NCBI GenBank assembly: GCA_004556965.1
Contig: SFFE01000003.1
Coordinates: forward strand, 1-64,000
Reading direction: 5' to 3'
Length of the DNA stretch: 64,000 nt
DNA from: Clostridiales bacterium
GTDB taxonomy: Bacteria; Bacillota; Clostridia; Oscillospirales; Oscillospiraceae
This document shows, one piece after another, positions 23,590-34,058 of the stretch. Position 1 is the first letter of the stretch; each line of letters opens with the position of its first letter. Both the position numbers and the translations under genes were made by a program. A model generated the notes under the pieces. That model saw only the letters and a list, made by a program, of their open reading frames with translations, did no database searches and was not told where the DNA came from.

Positions 23590-24279
23590 ATGGCGCTGTA
23601 TGCAATCGGCGACCTCCATCTGTCGCTCAGCGGCGACAAATCCATGGAAGTCTTTGGAGGACGCTGGGAAAATTATGTTGAAAAAATCAAAACCGGCTTT
23701 TCCGGACTGCGGGAGGATGACGTCTGTGTCCTCTGCGGCGACATTGCCTGGGGGCTGTCTCTGGAAGAAGCGAGGGAAGACTTTTTGTTTCTCTCGCGCC
23801 TGCCGGGGCGGAAGATCATTCTGAAGGGCAACCACGATTACTGGTGGAGCACCGCATCGAAGGCGTATCAGTTTTTTGCGGCCAACGGGATTGCGAACAT
23901 CGACATTCTCAACAACAACAGCTACGTCTACGGTGACTATGCCGTCTGCGGCACGCGCGGCTGGTTTTACGAGGAGGAGCGCGGCGACGCACACGACAAG
24001 AAGATCATGCTGCGGGAGATCGGACGGCTGGAGACCTCTCTGAAATCGGCTGGGACGCGCACGAAGCTGGTGTTTTTGCACTACCCGCCGAAGTATCTCG
24101 GCTATGAGTGCCCGGAGCTGCTGGCGCTGCTGGATGCTTATGAAGTGCCAATGTGCTGTTATGGACATATCCACAGCAAGGGCTGTGCCTATGCGTTTCA
24201 GGGCATGTACCATCACACGGAAATGCGGCTGCTTTCGGCGGATTATCTCAATTTCTGCCCGCGGAAAATCCTTGATTGA
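23590..24279 (+). CDS. calcineurin-like metallophosphoesterase
   Basis: 229-aa cytosolic phosphoesterase. The metal-binding blocks are present: GDLHLS near the start, LCGDIAWG, LKGNHDYWW (the GNHD motif), LHYPP and YGHIHSKG. Members hydrolyse phosphomonoesters or diesters with Mn or Fe, but this subgroup has no fixed substrate. ATG 23590 has GGAGGAATCC upstream. It is divergent from the DUF1540 gene and precedes tig, which has its own promoter. Confidence 0.9.
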   Translation: MALYAIGDLHLSLSGDKSMEVFGGRWENYVEKIKTGFSGLREDDVCVLCGDIAWGLSLEEAREDFLFLSRLPGRKIILKGNHDYWWSTASKAYQFFAANGIANIDILNNNSYVYGDYAVCGTRGWFYEEERGDAHDKKIMLREIGRLETSLKSAGTRTKLVFLHYPPKYLGYECPELLALLDAYEVPMCCYGHIHSKGCAYAFQGMYHHTEMRLLSADYLNFCPRKILD

Positions 24280-24289
24280 ACAATATGTG

Positions 24290-24318
24290 TTGATTTTGGA
24301 ACGGCAATCTGTTATAGT
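24290..24318 (+). promoter_or_regulatory. tig promoter
   Basis: TTGATT (24290-24295), 17-bp spacer, TATAGT (24313-24318). The leader to the start codon is about 50 nt. Confidence 0.75.
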
Positions 24319-24377
24319 AAGTTCCGTTCGAATTGAAAAAATATACTGGCGATAAATGATTAGGAGGAGTCAACCCA

Positions 24378-25718
24378 ATGAATGTCCAGAATATCGAGAA
24401 GAAAGAACATAACATCGCAACCTTTCAGGTAAAGGTTGACGCCGCGGCGTTTGACGCGGAAGTCAACAAGGCCTACAACAGAAATAAAGGTCAGCTTTAT
24501 GTTGCCGGTTTCCGGAAGGGCAAAGCCCCCCGTCAGGTGATCGAGGGCATGTACGGCAGCGAGATCTTCTATGAAGAAGCCATCGAGAACTACGCGGACG
24601 AGGCCTTTACCTTCGGCACGAAGGAGTGCGGCTTCGAGTGCGTCGGCAGGCCGAGCATTGCCAACGTCGAAGTCAATGACGCCAAAGAGCTGATCTACAC
24701 CTTCCAGGTTGCCATGTATCCGGAAGTGAAGCTGGGTCAGTACCGCGGGCTGGAAGTGCCGATGGATCACACCGAATTCGACGAAGCGCGCGTGGAGGAA
24801 GCGCTGGCCGATGTGCGCAAGCGCAACGCCCGCCTGCTTGACGTGGAGCGCCCGGTGCAGATGGGAGACCACATCGTTCTGGACTTTGAGGGATTTGTGG
24901 ACGGCAAGCCGTTTGAAGGCGGCAAGGCCGAGGATTACGATCTGGAGATCGGCTCCGATACTTTCATCCCCGGCTTTGAGGAACAGCTCGTCGGCGCCGA
25001 GACCGGCGAGGAGCGCGAGATCAACGTCACCTTCCCGGAAAATTATGCACAGCCGCTGGCCGGCAAGCCCGCCGTGTTCAAGATCAAGGTCAAGAGCGTC
25101 AAGGAGCCCGAACTGCCGGAGTTGGACGACGAGCTGGCCAAGGACATTTCCGATTTTGATACGATGGCCGAGTATATCGACCACGTCCGCGAGGATCTGA
25201 AGAAGAAGTTTGAGACGGAGCAGGAGTCCAGCTACGCCGGTAGCCTGATGCAGGCCGCGATCGACAATCTGGAAGTGGATATTCCGGAGCCTATGATCGA
25301 AGAAAAGCTCGACGAGCAGCTGCGCAACTACGCGGCTTCCATGGGAATGCCCGCCAGCACTTCCAAGGAGCAGATTCTTGAGGCCATGCAGATCGATGAA
25401 AAGACCTTCCAGGCTGTGATGCGTCCGCAGGCTGAGTTTGAGATTAAGGTCGATCTGCTGCTGGACGCGATCATCAAGGAGGAACAGATCGGGATCGAGG
25501 AGTCTGAGATTGCGCAGGCTTACGAAGACATGGCCAAGGAGTATGGCATGGAGGCCGATCAGATCAAGACCTACATCAACGAGGATATCCTCAAGCAGGA
25601 TCTGACGAGACGCAAGGCCGCCGCCGTGATCCGCGACACCGCCGTGGACAAGGAGCCGGAACCGGCTGAGGAAGCCCCGGCTGAGGAAGCTCCTGCTGCA
25701 GAGGAGTCTGCGGAATAA
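24378..25718 (+). CDS. tig: trigger factor
   Basis: 446-aa ribosome-associated chaperone and peptidyl-prolyl isomerase. Domains in order: ribosome-binding N-domain with the signature FRKGKAPRQ (near residue 46), the FKBP-like domain around residues 155-235 (GDHIVLDFEGFVDGKPFEGG), and the helical C-domain. The tail is Glu/Ala/Pro-rich and acidic. It is placed before clpP-clpX-lon, the conserved protein-quality cluster. AGGAGG precedes ATG 24378. Confidence 0.97.
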   Translation: MNVQNIEKKEHNIATFQVKVDAAAFDAEVNKAYNRNKGQLYVAGFRKGKAPRQVIEGMYGSEIFYEEAIENYADEAFTFGTKECGFECVGRPSIANVEVNDAKELIYTFQVAMYPEVKLGQYRGLEVPMDHTEFDEARVEEALADVRKRNARLLDVERPVQMGDHIVLDFEGFVDGKPFEGGKAEDYDLEIGSDTFIPGFEEQLVGAETGEEREINVTFPENYAQPLAGKPAVFKIKVKSVKEPELPELDDELAKDISDFDTMAEYIDHVREDLKKKFETEQESSYAGSLMQAAIDNLEVDIPEPMIEEKLDEQLRNYAASMGMPASTSKEQILEAMQIDEKTFQAVMRPQAEFEIKVDLLLDAIIKEEQIGIEESEIAQAYEDMAKEYGMEADQIKTYINEDILKQDLTRRKAAAVIRDTAVDKEPEPAEEAPAEEAPAAEESAE

Positions 25719-25799
25719 AACCCGCAGGTGAGCCGTATCGTTTCCTGACAGAACGGTTATACTCTCTTGGATAAGCATGTAATTGAAAGGAGCGTATAC

Positions 25800-26381
25800 A
25801 TGAGCTTAGTTCCATATGTTGTCGAACAGACCTCCCGCGGGGAGCGGTCGTACGACATTTTTTCCCGTCTGCTGAATGACCGCATCGTGATGCTGTCTGA
25901 GGAGGTCAATGATACCAGCGCCAGTCTGGTCGTGGCGCAGCTTCTCTATCTGGAGGCGCAGGACCCGGACAAGGACATTCAGTTTTATATCAACAGCCCC
26001 GGCGGCAGCGTTTCCGCGGGTCTTGCGATCTACGACACGATGCAGTATATCAAGGCTGACGTCTCCACCATCTGCATCGGCATGGCCGCTTCGATGGGCG
26101 CGTTCCTGCTCTCGTCCGGCACGAAGGGTAAGCGTCTCGCGCTGCCGAACGCGGAGATCATGATCCACCAGCCGTCCGGCGGCAGTCAGGGTCAGGCGAC
26201 GGATATTCAGATCCAGGCGGAGCACATCCTCCGCATCAAGGATAAGCTGAACCACATTCTGGCGGAGAATACCGGGAAATCGGTGGAGACCATCGCCGCC
26301 GACTGCGAGCGTGACAACTTCATGTCCGCCGAGGAAGCGCAGGCGTACGGGTTGGTCGATAAGGTCATTTATAAGAGATGA
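25800..26381 (+). CDS. clpP: ATP-dependent Clp protease proteolytic subunit
   Basis: 193-aa serine protease that forms the barrel of ClpXP. The triad is visible: Ser98 in GMAASMGA, His123 in MIHQP and an Asp in the ERDNFMS segment (about residue 172). ATG 25800 follows AAAGGAG; an upstream frame start at 25767 would add unconserved residues. No processing propeptide is evident. It is 80 bases after tig and paired with clpX. Confidence 0.97.
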   Translation: MSLVPYVVEQTSRGERSYDIFSRLLNDRIVMLSEEVNDTSASLVVAQLLYLEAQDPDKDIQFYINSPGGSVSAGLAIYDTMQYIKADVSTICIGMAASMGAFLLSSGTKGKRLALPNAEIMIHQPSGGSQGQATDIQIQAEHILRIKDKLNHILAENTGKSVETIAADCERDNFMSAEEAQAYGLVDKVIYKR

Positions 26382-26390
26382 TTTGCTGCG

Positions 26391-26423
26391 GGGGAGGGAA
26401 CAATCCGTTCCCTCCCCGGTTTT
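26391..26423 (+). terminator. hairpin between clpP and clpX
   Basis: 11-bp perfect stem GGGGAGGGAAC (26391-26401 with 26407-26417), 5-nt loop, then GGTTTTC. The short T-run suggests partial termination, lowering clpX relative to clpP. Confidence 0.6.
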
Positions 26424-26452
26424 CAATAAGCTGACGAGTAGTGAGGTTTTTT

Positions 26453-27700
<1,248 letters not shown>

Positions 27701-27744
27701 GCATCCCCAGCTTCTCCCGCACCCTTTTTGAAAGGAGAAGCAGA

Positions 27745-30162
27745 ATGGAGAATCCGAATTACGAATTTGAACAGAGCCGGGAGCTACCGATGATGGCGCT
27801 GCGCGGGTTGACCGTGTTTCCCGGCATGCTGCTGAATTTTGACGTGGAGCGGCCCATGTCGATCGCGTCGCTGAATCAGGCGATGGGCGAGGATCAGGTT
27901 ATTTTCCTCGCCGCGCAGAAGGAGATGGCGACCGACGTGCCCACGCCGGACGACGTGTATGCCGTCGGCACGGTCTGCCGCATCAAGCAGATGATGAAGC
28001 AGCCCGGCAACAAGACCATCCGCGTCATGGTGGAGGGCTTGGTCAGGGGCCAGGTCGCGGCGGTCACATCGACGTCGCCCGGCTTCATGGCCGTGATCGA
28101 CCCGCTGCCGGATGCGGAGGAGCGAAGCACGGCCCGCGTTGAAGCGCTCATCCGCCACTGCTGCAATTTGTTTGACGACTATGTCCATGCATCGGGCAAT
28201 CTCGCGCCGGAGGCGATCATCAACATCCTCGGCAGCACGAACGCCACGTTCGTGGCAAATTTCATTGCGCAGCATGTGTACCTCCGTCCGGAGGAGAAGC
28301 AGGAGCTGCTGGAGGAACTGCGGCCGAGCCGCCGGCTTGCAAAGCTCTCGAAAATGCTCAGCCGCGAGATCGAGGTGCTGAACCTGCAGCGCAGTCTGGA
28401 GGAGGCGGCACAGGAGCGCGTGAATCAGGCGCAGCAGGAGTATCTGCTGCGCGAGCAGCTCAAGGTCATCCAGAGCGAGCTTGGCGAGACGGACGATACG
28501 GCGCAGGAGCTGGACGAATACCGGACGAAGATCAAGGCGCTGCAGCTTCCGCAGGACTCCGAGGAGCGGCTGCTCAAGGAGGTCAACCGCCTGAAAAAGC
28601 AGCCGTTCGGCTCGTCTGAAGCTTCGGTCATCCGCAACTATCTGGATGTGTGCCTGGACCTTCCGTGGAACGTCCGCACCAAGGAAACACTGGACATCCG
28701 GCAGGCCAGAAAGATCCTCGATGAGGATCATTTCGGGCTGGAAAAGGTGAAAGACCGCGTCATTGAGGCGCTGGCCGTGCGCCAGCTCGCCCCGGACGCA
28801 AAGGGCGGTGTGCTGTGTCTCGTCGGCCCGCCGGGCACGGGCAAAACCAGCATCGCCATGAGCATTGCGCGCGCCACAAACCGCAAGCTTGCGCGCATCT
28901 CCCTCGGCGGCGTGCACGATGAGGCGGAGATCCGCGGCCATCGCAAGACCTACGTCGGCGCGATGCCGGGGCGCATCGTCAGCGGATTGCAGACTGCCGG
29001 CAGCATGAACCCCGTCATGGTGCTCGACGAGATCGACAAGCTCGGCAGCGACTACCGGGGCGACCCGTCCGCCGCGCTACTGGAGGTGCTCGACGCGGAG
29101 CAGAACAGCCATTTCCGGGACAATTTCCTCGAGATCCCGATTGATTTTTCGGATATCTTTTTCATTACCACCGCGAACACCACGCAGACGATTCCGCGCG
29201 CGCTGCTCGACCGTATGGAGGTCATTGAGCTGTCCAGCTACACGGACGAGGAGAAGCTGCAGATCGCAAAGCGCCATCTGCTGCCGAAGCAGCGGAAAAA
29301 GCACGGGCTGCGCCCGGCGCAGCTTCGCATCAGCGACGACGCCATCCGCGAGATTATCGCGCTCTATACAAGAGAGTCCGGCGTGCGCGTGCTGGAGCGC
29401 GAGCTTGCAGCCATCTGCCGCAAAACGGCCAAGCGCATCTCGCTTGGCGAGTGCAAATCCGTGCAGCTTCGCGCCGGCGGCGTGCATGCGTATCTCGGAC
29501 CCGCGCGGTATCAGCAGGAGAAGCTCTATGCGCAGGACGAGATCGGTCTGGTGCGCGGATTGGCGTGGACGTCCGTCGGCGGCGAGGTGCTCGACGTCGA
29601 GGTCGGCGTTGTGGAAGGCAGCGGCAAGCTGGAGCTGACCGGCAATCTCGGCGACGTGATGAAGGAGTCCGCGCGCGCGGCTGTCACGTATATCCGCAGC
29701 CGGGCGAAAATGCTCGGCATCGACCCGGATTTTTATACAAACAAGGATATCCACATCCACTTCCCGGAGGGCGCCGTGCCGAAGGACGGCCCCAGCGCCG
29801 GCATCACGATCTGCATTGCGGTCATCTCCGCACTGACGAATACGCCGGTGCGCCGCGACCTTGCCATGACGGGTGAGATCACACTGCGCGGCAGGATTCT
29901 TCCCATCGGCGGCCTGAAGGAAAAGACGATGGCTGCGCTGCGCACCGGCATCACCACCGTCATCATCCCCAGTGAGAACGAAAAAGACCTCGACGAGATC
30001 GACCAGACCGTGCGAAGCTCACTGAATTTCATCACGACGGATCACGTCGATAAGATCCTCGACGTGGCGCTCGGCCACCGCTTTGCCGCAAGTGCGCCGC
30101 AGAAGCCCGCCAAGCAGGAAGGGCGAAGCAGCGAGAATCCGGGTCTCAACATCCGGCAGTAG
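27745..30162 (+). CDS. lon: ATP-dependent protease Lon
   Basis: 805-aa single-chain AAA+ protease, type A. The N-terminal substrate domain (1-200) leads to coiled coils, then Walker A GPPGTGKTS near residue 360, Walker B MVLDEIDK, and the protease domain with the Ser in PKDGPSAG and Lys in GGLKEKTMAA. It degrades misfolded and regulatory proteins. ATG 27745 has AAAGGAG upstream. It follows clpX by 44 bases and precedes engB, the clpX-lon-engB order conserved in Firmicutes. Confidence 0.97.
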   Translation: MENPNYEFEQSRELPMMALRGLTVFPGMLLNFDVERPMSIASLNQAMGEDQVIFLAAQKEMATDVPTPDDVYAVGTVCRIKQMMKQPGNKTIRVMVEGLVRGQVAAVTSTSPGFMAVIDPLPDAEERSTARVEALIRHCCNLFDDYVHASGNLAPEAIINILGSTNATFVANFIAQHVYLRPEEKQELLEELRPSRRLAKLSKMLSREIEVLNLQRSLEEAAQERVNQAQQEYLLREQLKVIQSELGETDDTAQELDEYRTKIKALQLPQDSEERLLKEVNRLKKQPFGSSEASVIRNYLDVCLDLPWNVRTKETLDIRQARKILDEDHFGLEKVKDRVIEALAVRQLAPDAKGGVLCLVGPPGTGKTSIAMSIARATNRKLARISLGGVHDEAEIRGHRKTYVGAMPGRIVSGLQTAGSMNPVMVLDEIDKLGSDYRGDPSAALLEVLDAEQNSHFRDNFLEIPIDFSDIFFITTANTTQTIPRALLDRMEVIELSSYTDEEKLQIAKRHLLPKQRKKHGLRPAQLRISDDAIREIIALYTRESGVRVLERELAAICRKTAKRISLGECKSVQLRAGGVHAYLGPARYQQEKLYAQDEIGLVRGLAWTSVGGEVLDVEVGVVEGSGKLELTGNLGDVMKESARAAVTYIRSRAKMLGIDPDFYTNKDIHIHFPEGAVPKDGPSAGITICIAVISALTNTPVRRDLAMTGEITLRGRILPIGGLKEKTMAALRTGITTVIIPSENEKDLDEIDQTVRSSLNFITTDHVDKILDVALGHRFAASAPQKPAKQEGRSSENPGLNIRQ

Positions 30163-30173
30163 GAGTTCATGAT

Positions 30174-30767
30174 ATGACAGGGCTGAATCTCAACAACGCG
30201 GAGTTCATCAAATCCGCGGCGGATCCCTCCGGGTTTCTCCGCGCGGAGCTGCCGTGCATTGTTTTCGCTGGAAAATCCAACGTCGGCAAGTCGTCGGTCA
30301 TCAACCGCGTGCTCAACCGCCGGAATTTTGCCCGCGTCGGAGCGCATCCGGGAAAGACGATCCACGTCAACTATTTTCTCATCGACCGGCGCGCATACTT
30401 TGTCGATCTGCCGGGTTATGGCTATGCGAGCGTTTCCCGGTCGGAGCGCGAGCGCTGGGGACGGCTGATGGAGCGCTTTTTCGACGAGCCGGAGCGGATC
30501 ACCCTCGGCGTGATGATCGTGGATTCCCGGCACAAGCCCACTGCGGACGACGAGACGATGGCGGCGTGGTTCCATTCCACCGGCTGCCCGCTCGTGGTTG
30601 TGGCCAACAAGTGCGACAAGCTGAAAAAATCCGAGATCGAGCCGAATTTGCAGCGCATCCGCGAAACGCTTGCGCTCCGCGACGAGACCGTTCTGATCCC
30701 CTTTTCCGCGGAAAAGGGAACCGGGCGGGAGCAGCTGCTGGCCGAGATTTTGAAGGCTGTGTCATGA
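30174..30767 (+). CDS. engB: ribosome biogenesis GTP-binding protein YsxC/EngB
   Basis: 197-aa TRAFAC GTPase needed for 50S subunit assembly. G1 is GKSNVGKSS, the Thr of G2 lies in PGKTIHVNYF, G3 DLPGYGYA, G4 NKCDKLKK and G5 FSAEKGTG. It is 11 bases after lon and is closed by a hairpin. Cytosolic; essential in Bacillus. Confidence 0.96.
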   Translation: MTGLNLNNAEFIKSAADPSGFLRAELPCIVFAGKSNVGKSSVINRVLNRRNFARVGAHPGKTIHVNYFLIDRRAYFVDLPGYGYASVSRSERERWGRLMERFFDEPERITLGVMIVDSRHKPTADDETMAAWFHSTGCPLVVVANKCDKLKKSEIEPNLQRIRETLALRDETVLIPFSAEKGTGREQLLAEILKAVS

Positions 30768-30774
30768 GCAGGCG

Positions 30775-30805
30775 ACAGGGTGCGCGAAATTCCAGCGCAC
30801 CCTGT
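30775..30805 (+). terminator. hairpin after engB
   Basis: 11-bp perfect stem ACAGGGTGCGC (30775-30785 with 30795-30805), 9-nt loop, then a moderately T-rich tract that overlaps the next promoter. Confidence 0.65.
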
Positions 30806-30807
30806 AC

Positions 30808-30836
30808 TTGTATTTTCATGCGGCAATTGGTATAAT
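30808..30836 (+). promoter_or_regulatory. promoter of the site-2 protease-scpAB unit
   Basis: TTGTAT (30808-30813), 17-bp spacer, perfect TATAAT (30831-30836). Confidence 0.8.
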
Positions 30837-30854
30837 AGCAACTCAAAGTAGGCG

Positions 30855-31535
30855 ATGCATTTGAATACACTGCAAACCATCTGGCAGGGGCTGGACTGGT
30901 CATACTTAACGAATATTCTGCTGTCGGTCGTGCCTGCACTGATCTGCATCACGTTCCACGAGGTGTCGCACGGCTACGTGGCCTACCGGCTTGGGGACAC
31001 GACGGCCAAAGACGCGGGGCGGCTCACGCTCAATCCGCTAAAACATCTGGACGTTTTGGGTCTGCTGATGATGGTGGTGTTCCGCTTCGGCTGGGCAAAG
31101 CCGGTGCCGGTGAACATGTACCGGTTCCAAAACCCGAAACGCGGCATGGCCATCACGGCGCTGGCGGGGCCGGCGTCGAACGTGCTGCTGGCGATCGTGT
31201 TCCTGTTTTTGTACGGGGTGCTGTTTTTGCCGCTCAAGGGCAGCGGCATTGTGCTGCAGATGATCTATCTCACCGCGTACATCAGCATTGCGTTCGCAAT
31301 TTTCAACATCATCCCGATCAGCCCGCTCGACGGGTCGAAGGTGCTGTTCTCACTGCTGCCGTCCGAGCAGTACGATAAGCTGATGCACTACGAGCGCTAC
31401 GGGATGCTGCTGCTTCTGGTCGTCGTGGCGACCGGCGTCCTCGGCAAGCCGCTTACGGCGGTGACCGGGGCGGTGTTCGACAAACTTTTTGTGTTTGCGG
31501 AGTGGGGATATGAGCTTATCAGCCGACTCTATTAG
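30855..31535 (+). CDS. site-2 protease family membrane metalloprotease (M50, YwhC-like)
   Basis: 226-aa polytopic protein with the zinc motif HEVSH (ITFHEVSHGYVAYRLGD) and the late ligand motif NIIPISPLDGSKVL. Four or more hydrophobic helices are evident. It is the Rv2869-unlike, short YwhC-type site-2 protease found upstream of scpA in many clostridia. Substrate unknown. ATG 30855 has AAAGTAGG upstream, close to the transcript start. Its 3' end overlaps scpA by 26 bases. Confidence 0.88.
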   Translation: MHLNTLQTIWQGLDWSYLTNILLSVVPALICITFHEVSHGYVAYRLGDTTAKDAGRLTLNPLKHLDVLGLLMMVVFRFGWAKPVPVNMYRFQNPKRGMAITALAGPASNVLLAIVFLFLYGVLFLPLKGSGIVLQMIYLTAYISIAFAIFNIIPISPLDGSKVLFSLLPSEQYDKLMHYERYGMLLLLVVVATGVLGKPLTAVTGAVFDKLFVFAEWGYELISRLY

Positions 31536-32322
31536 AGCGGAAGACCCGACCTTCTTTCTGGAAGGGGTCGTGAAGGACAAAAGCGATATGGTGGATTTTG
31601 AAGGGCCGCTGAGCCTGATCCTCCAGCTGCTGTCCAAGAATAAAATCGAGATCCGGGACATTCCGATTTCGGAGATTCTGGATCAATATCTGGCGTATCT
31701 GAACGAAATGGAGCGGCTCGATCTGGAGATCGCAAGCGAATTCGTGCAGATGGCGTCGTATCTGCTGTACATCAAAACGCGGATGCTGCTGACGGAGGAG
31801 AAGGAGATCACGGAGCTGGAGCAGCTCATCGCGTCGTTGGAGCAGCTCAAGTGCAAGGACACCTACGCCGCGCTGAAAACGGTCGTGCCCGCGCTGGAGG
31901 CTGCGTCCATGACGGGACTGCAGTATGTCTCCAGGCAGCCGGAGCCGCTGCCGAAGAAAAAGGGGGAGTACCGCTACCGCATCGAGCAGGCGGATCTGCT
32001 CAAGGCGCTTTTGGCAGTGTTCTCGCGCGGCAATGGACAGGCGCTTTCAGGGCCGCTGGCACTGCATGCGCCGCAGCGCATCGTTTACAGCGTGCGGGAC
32101 AAGTGCCGCGATCTGATCGATCTTCTGCGCGACAGCGGCGCAATGCCGCTCAGCGCGCTGTATGCCCGTTGTGAGAGCCGCAGCGAGATCGTGGCGACTT
32201 TTTTGTCGGTTCTGGAGCTGTGCAGCATGGGACATTTACTGCTCTCGGAGCAGAACGGGGAATATGTGGCCAGCTTTACCGGCGGAAATCCGGAGCATAT
32301 TCTCGAAGCGATTGTGGAATAA
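31510..32322 (+). CDS. scpA: segregation and condensation protein A
   Basis: 270-aa kleisin that bridges the SMC dimer in chromosome condensation. The N-terminal FEGPLSLILQLLSKNKIEIRDIPI and the YLLYIKTRMLL segment are characteristic, and the winged-helix C-terminal domain (MPLSALYARCESRSEIVATFLSVLEL) contacts SMC. ATG 31510 is preferred to 31489 because of GTGGGGAT ahead. It is 9 bases before scpB. Confidence 0.95.
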   Translation: MSLSADSIRAEDPTFFLEGVVKDKSDMVDFEGPLSLILQLLSKNKIEIRDIPISEILDQYLAYLNEMERLDLEIASEFVQMASYLLYIKTRMLLTEEKEITELEQLIASLEQLKCKDTYAALKTVVPALEAASMTGLQYVSRQPEPLPKKKGEYRYRIEQADLLKALLAVFSRGNGQALSGPLALHAPQRIVYSVRDKCRDLIDLLRDSGAMPLSALYARCESRSEIVATFLSVLELCSMGHLLLSEQNGEYVASFTGGNPEHILEAIVE

Positions 32323-32331
32323 GGATAGTAT

Positions 32332-32949
32332 ATGGAACACGAAGAATTGCTGTCGGTCATCGAGGCCATTTTGTTCGCGGCTGGTGACCCGGTTCCGGCT
32401 GCGCGCATCGCGCAGATCCTCGGCGAGGAAACGGAGACGATCCATGCTGCTGCAAAGAACCTGGCCGACGCCTACGAGGAAAACAAATGCGGCATCCGCC
32501 TCGTGCGGATGAACGATTCGCTGCAGCTCTGTTCCGCGCCGGAGTATGCGACCTATGTGCTGCGCGCGCTGGAGCAGCGCCGCCCGCCGAAGCTGTCGCA
32601 GTCGGCACTGGAGGTGCTGGCGGTCGTCGCATATTTTCAGCCGGTCACCCGCGCCTACATTGACCAGGTGCGCGGGGTGGACAGCTCGTATACCGTAAGC
32701 TCGCTTGTCGAACGCGGGCTGATCGAGTCGTGCGGCAAGCTCGAAGCGCCGGGAAGACCGTCGCTTTATCAAACGAGCGAATTGTTTTTGCGCACAATGG
32801 GCATGACAACACTGGACGAGCTTCCCGTCCTGCCGGATCTGTCGTCCGGCGAGGGGACGGAGAAGCTGCAGACAGCCATTGAGGAGCTGCAAAACCGCGG
32901 CTCGCAGATGGAAATCGCGGAAATGGACAAGGCCAATGCCGGGGAGTGA
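32332..32949 (+). CDS. scpB: segregation and condensation protein B
   Basis: 205-aa partner of ScpA with two winged-helix domains. Diagnostic segments are LLSVIEAILFAAGDPV at the start, ALEVLAVVAYFQPVTRAYIDQVRGVDSSYTVSSLVERGLI in the middle and GRPSLYQTSELFLRTMG. It forms a dimer bound to ScpA in the SMC complex. Confidence 0.95.
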   Translation: MEHEELLSVIEAILFAAGDPVPAARIAQILGEETETIHAAAKNLADAYEENKCGIRLVRMNDSLQLCSAPEYATYVLRALEQRRPPKLSQSALEVLAVVAYFQPVTRAYIDQVRGVDSSYTVSSLVERGLIESCGKLEAPGRPSLYQTSELFLRTMGMTTLDELPVLPDLSSGEGTEKLQTAIEELQNRGSQMEIAEMDKANAGE

Positions 32950-32955
32950 TGCCGT

Positions 32956-33609
32956 TTGACCGCCTTGTGGATCGTTCTGGCGTTGCTGGCGCTTTTGACG
33001 CTGCTGAATCTCCTGCGCGTCGGCGTCAGCGCCGGATATGAGGCGCAGGCGTTTTCCGTGAGCGCGCGTGTCGGACCGCTGACAATACCGGTCTGGCCGA
33101 GGCCGCCTGCGGAGGAGCCGAAGAAGCCCAAAAAAGAAAAGCCGCCTAAGGAACCGAAAGCACCGCAGGAGCAAGGGGCGGAGAAGAAACTCGATTTCGA
33201 TACCATCCTCGCGCTGGCGAAGCTTGCGCTGACGGCGGCGGGCTCGTTCCGGCGAAAGCTCACCGTGGAGCTGTTCCGGCTGGTATTTGTCGCGGGCTCG
33301 TCCGATCCGTATGACACGGCGATGCAGTCTGCCTATGTGCAGGCGGCGCTCGGCAGTCTGCGGCCGCTGGCGCAGCGCGCGCTGCACATCCAAGAGCGCG
33401 ACGTGCAGGTCGGCGCGGATTTTACGGCGGACAAGCCGCGGATCGAAGCGCGCCTCACGCTCACCATCCGCATTGGCCAGATCGTCGCCATCGGCGTGGT
33501 GTTCGGCGTCGGTTATCTGAAACTCATGCTGCAAAAGAAGAAGGCAGCAAAAGCGCAAACGCAGCAAAATGCCGCAGAGACGGCAGAAAGGAAGGTCAGC
33601 AATGGATAA
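32956..33609 (+). CDS. DUF2953 domain protein
   Basis: 217-aa predicted membrane protein from a TTG start with GGGGAG upstream. An N-terminal hydrophobic helix (residues 3-22) is followed by a Pro/Lys-rich linker (PPAEEPKKPKKEKPPKEPK), a soluble beta-rich part and a second hydrophobic segment near residues 175-190. The family sits between scpB and the sporulation gene ytfJ in clostridia, and it is thought to be spore-related. It overlaps ytfJ by 8 bases. Function unknown. Confidence 0.82.
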   Translation: MTALWIVLALLALLTLLNLLRVGVSAGYEAQAFSVSARVGPLTIPVWPRPPAEEPKKPKKEKPPKEPKAPQEQGAEKKLDFDTILALAKLALTAAGSFRRKLTVELFRLVFVAGSSDPYDTAMQSAYVQAALGSLRPLAQRALHIQERDVQVGADFTADKPRIEARLTLTIRIGQIVAIGVVFGVGYLKLMLQKKKAAKAQTQQNAAETAERKVSNG

Positions 33610-33970
33610 CGAGATCAGCGCATTCATGGATACGACTATGAGCAAGATCAAGGAATTGGTGGATACGAACACGGTGGTGGGCGAGCCGATCATCACGCCG
33701 GACGACATCACCCTGATCCCGCTGTCGCGCGTCAGCTTCGGCTTTGCTAGCGGCGGCTCGGAGTTCCCGATGAAGGATAAAAACGGAGTCGGCTGCGGTG
33801 GTGGCGCCGGCGTGAAGGTGGAGCCGATCGGCTTTCTGATCGTGAAAGACGGCAACGTGCGCATGATGAACGTCCTGCCTCCGGCCTCGTCCACGATGGA
33901 TCGTCTCATTGATTTTGCGCCGCAGCTCATCGACCGGGTCGATCAGCTCATGGACAAACGAAAGGGCTGA
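33602..33970 (+). CDS. ytfJ: GerW-family sporulation protein YtfJ
   Basis: 122-aa protein of the GerW/YtfJ family, which localises to the spore interior in Bacillus. The core GEPIITPDDITLIPLSRVSFGF followed by the Gly-rich GVGCGGGAGVKVEPIGFLIV is diagnostic. ATG 33602 has GAAAGGAAGG before it and overlaps the DUF2953 stop. It is probably co-transcribed with it and precedes dacF. Confidence 0.93.
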   Translation: MDNEISAFMDTTMSKIKELVDTNTVVGEPIITPDDITLIPLSRVSFGFASGGSEFPMKDKNGVGCGGGAGVKVEPIGFLIVKDGNVRMMNVLPPASSTMDRLIDFAPQLIDRVDQLMDKRKG

Positions 33971-34022
33971 AAGCGGCCGCGCGGATTTGGGATCATAATT
34001 TCCGGAGAATCGGACTATAATA

Positions 34023-34054
34023 AGCACCGCCCGAAACTTGGAAGGGGTGGTGCT
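34023..34054 (+). other. hairpin covering the dacF ribosome binding site
   Basis: 10-bp stem (AGCACCGCCC at 34023-34032 with 34045-34054, one G-T) whose 3' arm contains the GGGGTGG part of the dacF ribosome binding site and is followed by TTTTC and the ATG. A TATAAT lies at 34016-34021, but its -35 is weak. It could be a partial terminator or a translational switch. Confidence 0.45.
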
Positions 34055-34058
34055 TTTC